Under the pieces are notes generated by a model, which saw only the letters and a program-made list of their open reading frames with translations, ran no database searches and was not told where the DNA came from. Positions 1 to 10,213 of a DNA stretch of 21,459 nt are shown piece after piece (positions within the stretch are counted from its first letter, which is position 1; the number at the start of each line of letters is the position of its first letter). The position numbers and the translations under genes were made by a program. Origin of the DNA: Gracilaria domingensis (taxonomy: Eukaryota; Rhodophyta; Florideophyceae; Gracilariales; Gracilariaceae); contig VCMS01000514.1 in the NCBI GenBank assembly GCA_022539475.1, forward strand, positions 1 to 21,459, given 5' to 3'.

Positions 1-1233
1 CGTTCCGGAAGGTACACATGCTCAAGTGGCCGGATCAGTCGCGAAGCTCCGCTAAACGGATGGATTGCAGATTCCGCGAGAGTTCAGTGGAAACGATCGC
101 CGAATGTCACGGATAACCAATACAAGTTTCTCAGTGCGTTTAAAACCGGCATGCGCAACGCAGAAGGCCATTCAGAAGGAGCTGCAAGTCTGGCTCTTCT
201 AGTTTTTCATCATCCAGTTCGGCTTAGAGCTTGCGTCAAACCGTATTCTGCGGGCGCCGAGTTCAAGGAGCCGTGGATTCGGATGAGGACGATTGAGCTT
301 TCTACGGACCTATCCCGAGGTCGTTGGAACCATCCTGCCTGGAGAACGTACGCTAGCTGACAAAGTCATCGCGCGAAGCGTAATCACGATAATAGACAAC
401 TTTATCGGCAGATGTTCCGGAATTACGGGAAAGTGAATTCTCGGACCGCTTGTGGAAGAAGAATCTCCGCTGCGGTAATATATTCACTGATTCGCGTTTG
501 AAGGCTTTATTCGTGGAAGGTTTACTACCAGCGATCGCGCTTCGGTCCGCAATCATTCTGCAACACACCCGAAGATCGGATTCAGGCAGTTGGTACTATT
601 TGCAGAAGGTCTAGGAGATACTCACCGTGGCGGAAAGAAGGTTCATTCCACGATCGAGAAAGCCCGTGACGCACGCAAGTCGCGTACGCGAGCTCTCCTT
701 ACCGAAACGGATACTAGTACGGAGTCCGGAGTAGTAGAAGACCAGGCTGGAGAGGCCCTAGCAGTGTTGCCCTCGCCGAGCGTCTCCTTCCCGTCGATAC
801 CAGCGACAAGTACCGCTTCACCTTCCCAGATGGGTCAGAGCACGATGCCTTCAACACCGTACTCGGCATACCAAACCCTCGACAATCCTTTGACCCGAAC
901 CGGAACCCAGCATGTCGTTTATGCTTGTCAACTACCCGCCCTTGCTGCGAGTGGATGCCTGCCGAAGTCCGGAACAAGTTGCTCCAGCAACGTGAGCAAA
1001 ATTACACCCATCGGGTTGATGAAGGTTATTTCCGCCGTCGGATGCCATTTACTGGAGGCCAGGCACGTCGACCCGGTAATGTCGGTAGCCAGAGAAGTCG
1101 CGCCGACAATAGCGCTCCGATCCCCGGAAGTTCTCAACCAGCCAATAGAAGTCCCCGCCGTTCGGCCTTTATCCTGGAGGAGGAAGAACCACATCATCCT
1201 GAAGAGGAGGAAAACGCTCAGCAGGACGCGTAG
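1..1233 (+). pseudogene. gag: Decayed gag region of the retrotransposon
   Basis: The stretch before the protease reads as Gag only if the frame is changed several times. Capsid-like sequence (CGNIF, then LFVEGLLPAI) lies in frame 3 at about 411-590. A segment with AEGLGDTHR continues in frame 2 at about 590-720. A segment with two nearby cysteine pairs (CRLC, PCC) and a charged glutamate-rich tail continues in frame 1 to a stop at 1231-1233. Frame 3 also has stops at 381-395. Gag packages the element RNA, and the cysteines may be a degenerate nucleic-acid-binding knuckle. Positions 1-360 are open in frame 1 but I cannot align them to a known Gag. The assignment rests on position and short motif resemblance. 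Confidence 0.55.
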
Positions 1234-2399
1234 AGGCGCCGCGCCCTGTCAAGGATGACAGCCTCAATGGAGGTCCAGCCGTTGAACGGAAAGCCGTTGC
1301 GGAAGAAGGACTCCATCATGAAGTGTTGAACTGTGAGATTGACACTTCCGAACCGGTTTACTTGTTTAGGAGTCAGAACTACAAAGTCCTGACAGCCCTC
1401 TATCACAAGCCCCGCCTAACACGGATGATCACAAGTGTTCTGGACACAGGAGCATCCCCAAACCTGGTACACACCCGCGCTTTACCGCCCGGATGGGAGT
1501 CTCAGTTATTACCGATCAAGGCTCCCCGTGTATCGGATGCGTCCAACCGTTCGATGAATATTCTCGGCGTAATACCCCTGGATATCCGACTCGGTAACTT
1601 GAAGGTACGGATCCGGTTCCTTGTATCTTCCAACCTGGCAGTGGACTGTATCCTGGGCACATCCTTTATAGATCGATACATCAAAGCGATCTACCCCGGG
1701 GAACGGAAAATTTCGTTCTACAACTCACCACCCGTTGCCCTTCTTGACGCACACAAAGGTTCTCGAGATGGGAAGCCCATCCCCGCTCGCATCCCGAGAC
1801 ACACGGCATCACAGAAGCTTCGTGTCGCTCGCTCCATCATGCTCCCTCCTATGTCTGAGACGGCTGTCTTGGTTCAAACCGATACAAGTGGAATGGTTTA
1901 CTTACAGAACAAGATTCAAACCGTTCGCCGGAACCTGCAACTACTGGCAAATGGAGTGATGGAAGTTCTTCCGAACCGGCCATTCCATGTATTGGTGGCC
2001 AACATGAGCGAACGACCCACAACTCTATCGAAAAACACCGTAGTCGGCGAAGCTCAACCAGCCCCCGCTGCTCTTTTCTCCATCACCAACCCCACTATCA
2101 CACAAGTCGACGAGGACGTCGACAGCCCTAAGAAGGGGGGTACAAAAGACGAGATTGAGTCACCGGAAGCGGACTGGACATCGACAGTGCACATCGGTGA
2201 AGAGTACGAGCCGCAGCGGAATAAGATCATTCAGCTGCTTTCCGAGTACGCTGATATGTGGGACGGACACTTGGGAACAATCTCGGCCGCAAAACATCGG
2301 ATTGAACTAGATCCTGATGCACGTCCAGTGCACCAAGCCCCTACCGATCCGGTCAGAAGGCCCGAGAATGGGAGAAGGAGCAAATCACAAAGATGTTGA
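1203..2399 (+). CDS. Retrotransposon aspartic protease and start of reverse transcriptase
   Basis: This is a polyprotein segment, open in frame 3 from 1203; there is no convincing ATG, as expected inside a gag-pol. The retropepsin active-site motif DTGAS is encoded at 1443-1457, followed by the flap region and a second conserved stretch, VDCILGTSFI, at about 1650-1680. The protease would cleave the element's own polyprotein. The C-terminal part already contains the reverse-transcriptase lead-in (HRIELDPDARPVHQ). The frame is then lost: the expected continuation (YRSGQKAREWEKEQITKML) is in frame 2 from 2342, so one base is missing near the C run at 2338-2341. The stop at 2397-2399 is a product of this shift. 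A programmed frameshift is possible, but I see no canonical slippery heptamer. Confidence 0.85.
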   Translation, partial: RGGKRSAGRVEAPRPVKDDSLNGGPAVERKAVAEEGLHHEVLNCEIDTSEPVYLFRSQNYKVLTALYHKPRLTRMITSVLDTGASPNLVHTRALPPGWESQLLPIKAPRVSDASNRSMNILGVIPLDIRLGNLKVRIRFLVSSNLAVDCILGTSFIDRYIKAIYPGERKISFYNSPPVALLDAHKGSRDGKPIPARIPRHTASQKLRVARSIMLPPMSETAVLVQTDTSGMVYLQNKIQTVRRNLQLLANGVMEVLPNRPFHVLVANMSERPTTLSKNTVVGEAQPAPAALFSITNPTITQVDEDVDSPKKGGTKDEIESPEADWTSTVHIGEEYEPQRNKIIQLLSEYADMWDGHLGTISAAKHRIELDPDARPVHQAPTDPVRRPENGRRSKSQRC

Positions 2400-5300
2400 G
2401 GGAAGGAGTAATTGAACCGTCTTCGGCAGAGTGGGCTAGCCCCGTCGTCATCGCCTTGAAGAAGGATGGCTCCTGGCGCTTCTGCATCGATTACAGAAAG
2501 CTCAACGCCGTCACAGTTCGTGACTCTTACCCGATACCACGGATGGATGAATGCATTGATTCACTGGGAGACGCAAGAGTGTTCTCTACCCTTGACGCCA
2601 ACTCGGGGTATTGGCAAGTGGAAATAGACAAGCCCGATAGGGACAAAACTACTTTCACCTCCCACGTGGGTCTCTACCGCTTTATTCGGATGCCATTTGG
2701 TTTGAAGAACGCCCCTGCGACGTTTCAAAGAGCTATAGATGTCATCCTGAATAAGGTTCGTTGGCAATTTGCTATCGTGTATCTCGACGATGTCATAATC
2801 TACTCGAGCTCCGTCACGGATCATTACCGACACCTAGCTAAGGTACTTGACCTACTCCGAGAAGCCGGAATAACACTGAAATTGAAGAAGTGCTTCTTCT
2901 TCCAGTCAGCAGTTGATTACCTGGGACATGTGATCCGACCCGGGAAGCTTCAAGTGGCGTCGAAGACTTGTGACGCTGTGACAAAAGCTAAACCACCACG
3001 GACACAGACCGAGCTCCGGGCGTTCCTAGGTCTCTCCAATGTCTACAGACGCTTCGTGCCGAACTTTGCAAGGATCGCCCACCCGCTGAACCGGAAGCTT
3101 GAGAAGGACCAACCTGTCGACCTCGAACCGTTTTCGGAAGAAGATATGGAGGCGTTCGAAGAACTGAAGAAGAGGCTCACCTCCCCTCCAATTCTATCTT
3201 TACCGAAACCCGGAAAGCCCTACATCTTGGAGACGGACGCCTGTGACCGTCAAGTCGGATGTACTCTGCTACAGCAGCAAGAAGACGAGAAAGACTACCG
3301 CCCAATCGGATACTGGAGCCGTTCGTTAACCGCGCCGGAAAGGAACTACAGCACCTCTGAGCGAGAGTGCCTGGCCATCGTATGGAGCATGCTACTTCTA
3401 AGGCCATACCTGGAAGGACAACGTTTTGTAGTTCGAACGGATCACAACGCTTTGCGCTGGCTCCTCAATATAACCGACGCTACGGGAAGACTCGCGAGGT
3501 GGCGTCTACGCCTCGCAGAGTTTGACTTTGAGGTGCACTACCGACCCGGCATAAAACATCTTCCTGCCGACGCAGTGTCACGGATGCCGACCGACGGAAA
3601 TGATGAGACGCCTTTGGAGGATGAAATCCCATGCCTGTTCATAGAAGAGATGGAGACCGACACGGACTATGTTGTGGCAGATGTCCTCGTTAACGGAGAA
3701 GTCATCAAGGACGCGCTGATCAACTGGCCAACAATCACCGATGACGGTGAGCCCTTGCATGTATTCACAACCGTCCCGGAGCAACCTGACGTCACTCCGA
3801 TAACGGTTGAAGAGTTCATTGCCGCCCAGGCGAGGGACCCTTTCTGCAAAGCTAAGGCCGAATCCGTCGGAGATCCTAAGTCCCAGTTTGACTACAACCG
3901 TTCCGGGATACTGTGCAGAATATCACCGATCGACGGAGCAGTACAGAGAGTCGTACCGGAGTCCCTACGGGAAAGAGTTCTTGAACTCGCTCATTTCCAA
4001 CGCTTGGCTGGACACCCCGGTGCAATCAAGATGTACTACACCCTACGTCGGGATTTCTACTGGCCACTCATGTCGCAGCATGTATTTGAGACCGTCTCTC
4101 GGTGTGAACCGTGTCGAGCCGTTCGCGGAACTCATTTCAGGAACCAAAAATACTTGAAGTTGTTCCCGGCAACGGGTCCCTTCGAGTTTGTGGCCATGGA
4201 CATACTCGGACCATTGCCGAAAACCGGACGCGGAAAGAGATACATATTGGTGATAACGGACCGCTTTACTAAGCTCACTCGAGCCATACCGCTGTCGGAC
4301 ACGAAGGCCGCTGATATCGCTATCGCGTTCCTCGAGAATTGGGTCTACCCTTACGGGATTCCCACTTACCTCCTCACCGACAATGGCCCGCAGTTCGTCG
4401 CCAAGTACTTCGAGTCGCTCTCTGCTGATCTCGGTATTACGCACGCTCTCACGACGGCATATCATCCGCAGACGAACGGGCAGGCCGAAAGGTTCAATAA
4501 GGTTTTGGTGAACCGCTTGCGGCATTACGTAGCAGAGCACCAGAAGGACTGGGATAAGTTGGTCCAGCCGTTGGTGTACGGGTACAACCTGCAGGTTCAC
4601 CGCTCAACCGGATTCACTCCCTTCGACCTCTCGCTTACGCGGCACCCCCCCGGGATCGTGCTCGACGAGCCTACGTCAGCTCTCCCGCAAACGGCATCTC
4701 TGCACCCGACAACGGCAGAATCCCGTCGCGTAACACGCGCCCGCATCTCGAAACTAATCAAGCTTGCCTACACCAAACTAGGCAAATCGCAGGAGCGCTA
4801 CAAAGCCTCCTTTGATTCCCGGATACGGTACACTCCGACCTTTAAGGAAGGGGATATGGTTTACTTAGACGCTCCGCCTCGGAAGAAGAATTCTACCGAG
4901 TACGAAGATATCGTCAAAAAACTATTACCGGCTTCGGAAGGTCCGTATAAGGTCGTTCGTGCTACTGAAACCACTGTCACACTGGACATCGACGGGTTGC
5001 ACGATATCGTTAGTATTGACCGAGTGACGGCGGCGCCCACTCCTGTCTCCGAGGAGAGCGCAACCCCCACCCCCGTCACCGAATCTAATCCCGTATCGGC
5101 ACCCTCTCCTATTTCCGAAGAAAGGGATAGCATTGCCGATAAAAGCCTTGATGGTACAACCGGAACGGAAATGGACCCCCGTTCAGAAGCACCGCACTCG
5201 GAATCTGACCCCACGCCGTCACGCGACGAACATGCACCGACTGACGACGGTACCGCTGAAACTCCGGTTCCCGCTGATCCGACACCGGCTACATCCGAAC

Positions 5301-5566
5301 CTACTGCGGCCACACCCCACCCAGATACGGAGAAAGAATGGGTCGTGGAGAAGGTCACCGGCCACGGTACAGCCGAAGACGGTGAGGAGCTCGTACGAGT
5401 AAAGTGGTACGGTTTCAAGAAGTCTACGTGGGAACCAAGACGGAACATCCCACACAACTTTGTGGAACGATACTTCCGTCGAATGGCTGTCGAGGACGCA
5501 TCGAAATCTAAGAAGGGGGGCAAGAAGCGCCAAACAACTCGGAAGCAGGAAGCTCCGAAGCGGTAA
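2393..5566 (+). CDS. pol: Retrotransposon Pol: RT, RNase H, integrase, chromodomain
   Basis: A 1057-codon frame copying element RNA into DNA and inserting it. The RT palm motifs FCIDYRKLN, RMPFGLKNAPATFQ and the catalytic YLDD (residues 130-133) are intact. RNase H follows, with TDAC (D282), SERECLAIVW and RTDHNAL. The integrase has an H2C2 zinc finger (H534, H541, C571, C574) and a complete D,D35E triad (D603, D663, E699), then a GPY module at 850-852. A proline/threonine/glutamate-rich linker leads to a chromodomain at about 980-1031, which in chromoviruses directs integration to marked chromatin. The ATG at 2393 is internal to the true polyprotein; real coding continues from the protease frame through a one-base shift. 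No stop breaks the 3.2 kb, so the copy is young or still selected. Confidence 0.95.
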   Translation: MLREGVIEPSSAEWASPVVIALKKDGSWRFCIDYRKLNAVTVRDSYPIPRMDECIDSLGDARVFSTLDANSGYWQVEIDKPDRDKTTFTSHVGLYRFIRMPFGLKNAPATFQRAIDVILNKVRWQFAIVYLDDVIIYSSSVTDHYRHLAKVLDLLREAGITLKLKKCFFFQSAVDYLGHVIRPGKLQVASKTCDAVTKAKPPRTQTELRAFLGLSNVYRRFVPNFARIAHPLNRKLEKDQPVDLEPFSEEDMEAFEELKKRLTSPPILSLPKPGKPYILETDACDRQVGCTLLQQQEDEKDYRPIGYWSRSLTAPERNYSTSERECLAIVWSMLLLRPYLEGQRFVVRTDHNALRWLLNITDATGRLARWRLRLAEFDFEVHYRPGIKHLPADAVSRMPTDGNDETPLEDEIPCLFIEEMETDTDYVVADVLVNGEVIKDALINWPTITDDGEPLHVFTTVPEQPDVTPITVEEFIAAQARDPFCKAKAESVGDPKSQFDYNRSGILCRISPIDGAVQRVVPESLRERVLELAHFQRLAGHPGAIKMYYTLRRDFYWPLMSQHVFETVSRCEPCRAVRGTHFRNQKYLKLFPATGPFEFVAMDILGPLPKTGRGKRYILVITDRFTKLTRAIPLSDTKAADIAIAFLENWVYPYGIPTYLLTDNGPQFVAKYFESLSADLGITHALTTAYHPQTNGQAERFNKVLVNRLRHYVAEHQKDWDKLVQPLVYGYNLQVHRSTGFTPFDLSLTRHPPGIVLDEPTSALPQTASLHPTTAESRRVTRARISKLIKLAYTKLGKSQERYKASFDSRIRYTPTFKEGDMVYLDAPPRKKNSTEYEDIVKKLLPASEGPYKVVRATETTVTLDIDGLHDIVSIDRVTAAPTPVSEESATPTPVTESNPVSAPSPISEERDSIADKSLDGTTGTEMDPRSEAPHSESDPTPSRDEHAPTDDGTAETPVPADPTPATSEPTAATPHPDTEKEWVVEKVTGHGTAEDGEELVRVKWYGFKKSTWEPRRNIPHNFVERYFRRMAVEDASKSKKGGKKRQTTRKQEAPKR

Positions 5567-5633
5567 TGATCCCTCTCAAACAGGTTCGAGCTTCCTGCTC
5601 CGAAGCGGTAATGATCCCTCTCAAAACAGGTTC
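5553..5633 (+). repeat. 45-base tandem duplication across the pol stop codon
   Basis: A stretch starting CTCCGAAGCGGTAATGATCC occurs at 5553-5587 and again at 5598-5633, the second copy having one extra A in its A run. The first copy contains the pol stop TAA at 5564-5566. The second copy is outside the reading frame. This is a simple tandem duplication with a period of about 45 bases. Confidence 0.9.
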
Positions 5634-5639
5634 CAGCGT

Positions 5640-6234
5640 CATGTCTAATTGACATTGCTTCTTCGTAGCAGCGCTCTTCTCCGTGTCGGCTCATTGCCTC
5701 AGCACACGAAGCACAGATGAAAGGAGACGGCACACGGAATGCGTTTGAGCACTTTGCGCAATGCGCAGCACGCGCTGTAGAACCCAGCAAGGACGCGGTG
5801 CACGCGGCGGCGCCCAGCAAGGACGCACCATGCAACGGGGAGCGACAGCACCAGGCGCGCATGCTCTCTAGGCCCGCATACGGCAGGGAGCGCCTGGAAG
5901 CGCCAGAGGCTACTTGCAAGGATAATCAAAATATCTGTCGCGGAAATTACCCCTCCGCAAACGGTCAAAAACGGCGATTACTCTTTTGCCTGATATCTCG
6001 GAAACGAGGCCGTTTCAGAGGCTGAAAACACGCGATTTGGGCTCCTGGCGCCCTCAAAATACTTAGGATTTTTTGAGTGCCAGCGCGCACGCCCTACGCG
6101 CATTACTGATTACCGAATCGGTTACCAAGCGTGCGCTCGTGCATGGCGGTACAGGAGCTCTCAAAAAATTCAAAGAGTTTATTTGAGCAGCATTGCTGTC
6201 CACAGAGTGGATTATCGCTCTCGACTGACACGAT
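5640..6234. other. Gene-free stretch after pol
   Basis: I see no supported gene. It contains a short direct repeat, CCCAGCAAGGACGC, at 5783-5796 and 5813-5826 (period 30), and a small hairpin with arms GAAACG and CGTTTC near 6000. The inverted repeats at 6068-6168 are listed separately. Open frames here are short and have no recognisable similarity. Confidence 0.6.
6068..6168. repeat. Imperfect inverted repeat, possible element end
   Basis: ATTTTTTGAG at 6068-6077 pairs with CTCAAAAAAT at 6159-6168. Inside, GCGCACGC (about 6085-6092) pairs with GCGTGCGC (about 6129-6136), and a small palindrome ACCGAATCGGT sits at 6112-6122. The left arm, extended to ATTTTTTGAGTGCCA (6068-6082), has an exact inverted partner at 8887-8901. 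Confidence 0.6.
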
Positions 6235-6636
6235 CTAATGCTCCGTGTTCGGCATTGTTGATGCAATCTTCGATGTTTTGTTTTCTGGCTGCGCTGAGGT
6301 CACTTCTTGAATCTCTTCTTCACGCATTATCGTCTCAGCACCCTCCTTCACGGCATCCATAATGGTTACGAAATCTCCGGCAACCGTCTCTCGGAAGCGG
6401 TCAAGAAGTTTGGCGGTTTCAACCCATTTTCTGGCACGCTGCAGGGCCTGCACTATGCTGTCCGAAATCGGTTCTTCGAGCTGCTCGCAGCGTGCGTTAA
6501 GGCTCTGATACGCCTTGTACACACGCCCAGAGAGATGAGTGCCGTCGTCGGACAAGTCCCGCGCCGCATCCGTCACGGATGACTCGTGAAGATGTTGGAG
6601 GACAGTTCCGGCTCCGGCTGGATGTTCATCCAGCAA
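6235..6636 (-). CDS. Frameshifted C-terminal continuation of the antisense protein
   Basis: A 133-codon open stretch on the minus strand, overlapping the end of the 467-residue frame by 64 bases and ending with TAG at 6235-6237. It has no ATG at its beginning (the first codon is TTG), so it is unlikely to be an independent gene. The encoded sequence is charged and strongly helical in character, with a possible coiled coil from about residue 45 to residue 110. Joining requires a single-base change in the overlap. I infer that it is the tail of the upstream antisense protein, which would then be about 580 residues. Confidence 0.4.
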   Translation of the reverse strand: MLDEHPAGAGTVLQHLHESSVTDAARDLSDDGTHLSGRVYKAYQSLNARCEQLEEPISDSIVQALQRARKWVETAKLLDRFRETVAGDFVTIMDAVKEGAETIMREEEIQEVTSAQPENKTSKIASTMPNTEH

Positions 6637-7976
6637 ACCTGGGCTACCTCTGTGTCCTGGGCCCTGACCGGCGTGGGAACTTCCACTACGGGAACGGCAT
6701 CAATCTCTTCTCCTTCCACACTCCCGTTATCGGTGTTTTGAAGATGGCCGCCGGCGATGCACTCCGGAACGAAGCCGCGCGCCTGCGGAAAGTAGTGCTC
6801 GGCGTACTGCCGTGGAGCATCCATGCAATCCGACTCCGGAAGAATTGGAGGATTATTCTTGTACTCGCGTCCGTCGTCTCGCTCTGCAGGATGTCTGGGA
6901 ATATCCGGGAAGCGGTCGTTTTCGAAATCATACCAAAGATACCCCGGGTTCGGCGTCTTGTCCCAGTCGATGCGTACAACGTAATCCAGTAGGGCGTCCG
7001 CCTCCGCTGCACCAAAGTCGGTACCACGGACAATGTTCTGGACACCGATCAGGCGGATGAAGCGAACTAGCTCGCAAGGAATCTTCATCAGCCGTCCGGT
7101 CGGAGCATCCAAGTCGGGGTCCCGTGCAAGGCGCCAGTCGCTAAACTTCAATTGCATCGGTAATCCGTCTCGGGCAGCGTAGAGGAACGCGAAGAAAGCC
7201 AACACGCACCATTCCGTCTTCAACACTGCACGGACAAAGTAGCCCATCCGCTCGTGGGTGAGCATGAGACCGGTGTAGTAAGCCGCAATCGGAGGACTTG
7301 GCACGCAAAGGTACCGTGACACTTTGAAACACTCTTCCTCCGCCGCGACGGAAAGATAAAGACCCCGCCGCTTCGGTCGAAGGAGGTCATGAAATTCCTG
7401 GTTGTGCCAACCAAAGAATACACCGTGGCCGGTTCTTATGCGGGCCTCGTCGCTGATGTCATCACCCCATCGCTCACGCTCCGCAATGAGATAAAAGCCG
7501 TCAAGTGGAACCTCCCATGCGATGAGCGCAAGAAGGTTATGGCCAGGTGGCGGGAACGGACATGCGCTGTCGTTCGTATCATACTCCTCCCGAAGACGGA
7601 TGAGCATAGCAGCCAAGCGCCTCTGGTAGTCGCGTTCTTGAGGACACCGGACCCATGGCATGTCAGCAGGGACTCCGGATTCGGAAAGAACCGCATAGAA
7701 ACGAGGTCCCTCGTCGAGCCGAATGCGCATATGTCCCCATCGGGCTTCCCACGAGCCGTCGCGTAGACGCTTGTTACCGACGAGGTATCCGACTTCTGGA
7801 CGGACTGGGAGAGCAGCGAAGCGCGTCGCGTCAAACCACTCGGCCGAAGTGTCAACGTATTGATCCACAGGGTACGGCACAATCACCCGGCGCTGCGAGA
7901 TTGAAAGGCGACCCGGGTGGCGGCGATGGTCGAACTCCGTATCCGGACTGACCCAATGCCCCCCTACCTGTGGCAT
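6573..7976 (-). CDS. Unrecognised protein, antisense to the retrotransposon
   Basis: A long minus-strand frame starting at an ATG at 7976, giving 467 residues; the frame is open further upstream to 8045 but only from a GTG. I do not recognise the family. The protein is rich in tryptophan, arginine, aspartate and proline, with a moderately hydrophobic segment in the middle (around AFFAFLYAARDGLP) and an acidic proline-rich C-terminus. I see no catalytic motif, zinc finger or signal peptide. Its frame ends at 6573, but the other frame continues with plausible protein to 6235, so a one-base shift probably split one longer gene. It lies between pol and a candidate 3' polypurine tract, the place where antisense genes occur in some plant Ty3/gypsy elements; it is also enclosed by a 15-base inverted repeat and could be a separate element. 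Confidence 0.55.
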   Translation of the reverse strand: MPQVGGHWVSPDTEFDHRRHPGRLSISQRRVIVPYPVDQYVDTSAEWFDATRFAALPVRPEVGYLVGNKRLRDGSWEARWGHMRIRLDEGPRFYAVLSESGVPADMPWVRCPQERDYQRRLAAMLIRLREEYDTNDSACPFPPPGHNLLALIAWEVPLDGFYLIAERERWGDDISDEARIRTGHGVFFGWHNQEFHDLLRPKRRGLYLSVAAEEECFKVSRYLCVPSPPIAAYYTGLMLTHERMGYFVRAVLKTEWCVLAFFAFLYAARDGLPMQLKFSDWRLARDPDLDAPTGRLMKIPCELVRFIRLIGVQNIVRGTDFGAAEADALLDYVVRIDWDKTPNPGYLWYDFENDRFPDIPRHPAERDDGREYKNNPPILPESDCMDAPRQYAEHYFPQARGFVPECIAGGHLQNTDNGSVEGEEIDAVPVVEVPTPVRAQDTEVAQVCWMNIQPEPELSSNIFTSHP

Positions 7977-8163
7977 TGTCGTGATGAACCGAAGCGGGCG
8001 TCGAGGGCGAAACGAAAAGATTGGAAGGCGAAGAGACCCGAGCACGGTATGGCGTGGAGTTAATGGAACAGAGAGCGAGGGCGGATGCGCGGTATGTGAA
8101 GCGGGCTCCGAAGGCGGACTTCAGCGTTTCAGACGCGAGGTTGTCCGAGGACGGACAACAAGC

Positions 8164-8176
8164 TAAGAAGGGGGGT
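8164..8176 (+). promoter_or_regulatory. Candidate 3' polypurine tract
   Basis: The purine-rich string CTAAGAAGGGGGG at 8164-8176 is followed within two bases by TGTAAGATACTG, which could be the start of an LTR. Such tracts prime plus-strand DNA synthesis just upstream of the 3' LTR. The same 13-mer also occurs at about 2129 and 5509 inside the coding region. There is no 5' LTR in the window to compare, so this is an inference. Confidence 0.4.
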
Positions 8177-8730
8177 CTGTAAGATACTGAGCCGTGACGG
8201 TTGCAATGTTGACACTGTAAGGAAACCCGCTCGCCGGATGGCGTTGTTGTAGTAGACATATTAGTAGTAGTAGTAGTAGTCCACGCGTATGCCGGTGGCA
8301 ACTAGTGCCCCGTGATCGGTAAGTCGTACACGTGTGTGTCGACGGCGGAATAGGTATTTATTTTCGCCAGCTCGGCTGTGGCCACCATGACAGTAAACCA
8401 AGGTGCTTCCTACTAGGTTCTTCGTCTTGTTTCCCGTGGCACGGATCCTAAGTCGTAGTAGGAACCCAGCTTGTCTAAGACCTGCACAGGCTGTTCTGCG
8501 GCGATATCACTACCGTTGCACCGGCTCTCTGGCTAGGCGCGTGGTACCTTTTCTGGACTGCGCGTGTCTCCGTACTCGGTTTCACCACAGAGTGCCGTGG
8601 ACTACTCCGCACCTTCAACGACCGTCTTTTCCGACTCGGCAGCTCACACGGCCTTACACCCCGTGTGCCGCGCATCCACACCACCGTTCCTGGACATTCT
8701 CTTGAGTAGTCGCTTGTGCGCACTATCTCA
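8177..8730 (+). mobile_element. Candidate 3' LTR, right end not determined
   Basis: The sequence after the purine tract has no supported gene and begins near a TG dinucleotide, as LTRs do. It holds a (TAG)6 microsatellite and an AT-rich, TATA-like site (TATTTATTTT at about 8355-8364) that could serve as an LTR promoter. No matching 5' LTR, target duplication or terminal CA can be fixed from this window, so the right end given is arbitrary. Confidence 0.25.
8262..8279 (+). repeat. (TAG)6 microsatellite
   Basis: Six uninterrupted TAG units. They translate as a threonine run in one minus-strand frame, which accounts for that open frame. Confidence 0.95.
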
Positions 8731-10110
<1,380 letters not shown>

Positions 10111-10213
10111 GACGCGACGCCGGCAGCAAAGCCCCGTGCCGCCGCAGAGCGCTCAAACGGGGCACCGTGCGCGCGCGCGGCGCCGCCCGGCGCGCACCGC
10201 CAACGGGCATGCT

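Larger units (their letters stand above)
1..8176 (+). mobile_element. Ty3/gypsy chromovirus LTR retrotransposon, 5' end outside window
   Basis: An LTR retrotransposon read left to right, in the order gag remains, protease, reverse transcriptase, RNase H, integrase, chromodomain. This order and the C-terminal chromodomain place it in the chromovirus branch of Ty3/gypsy. The window starts inside or just before gag, so no 5' LTR or primer binding site is visible. The right boundary is inferred from a purine tract at 8164-8176 followed by a possible LTR start. If the inverted repeats at 6068 and 8887 mark a separate insertion, the retrotransposon may instead end earlier. Gag is frameshifted and the protease frame is separated from pol by a one-base shift, so this copy is probably not autonomous as assembled. 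Confidence 0.8.

Noticed and set aside
590..1258. A 222-codon plus-strand frame as a single gene
   Set aside because: It starts at TTG, and only its first 40 or so codons look like Gag; after about 720 the Gag-like sequence is in frame 1.
2330..2345. Programmed minus-one frameshift between protease and reverse transcriptase
   Set aside because: No canonical slippery heptamer or obvious downstream structure. The position is unusual for Ty3/gypsy elements and the C run makes a simple base loss likelier.
4861..5919. A 352-codon minus-strand open frame opposite the end of pol
   Set aside because: It overlaps the integrase C-terminus and chromodomain, whose plus-strand motifs are intact. Its serine/valine/glycine-rich product is what the antisense of a proline/threonine/glutamate linker gives.
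8403..8705. A 100-codon plus-strand frame after the purine tract
   Set aside because: Low-complexity arginine/proline-rich product in the candidate LTR, with no domain.
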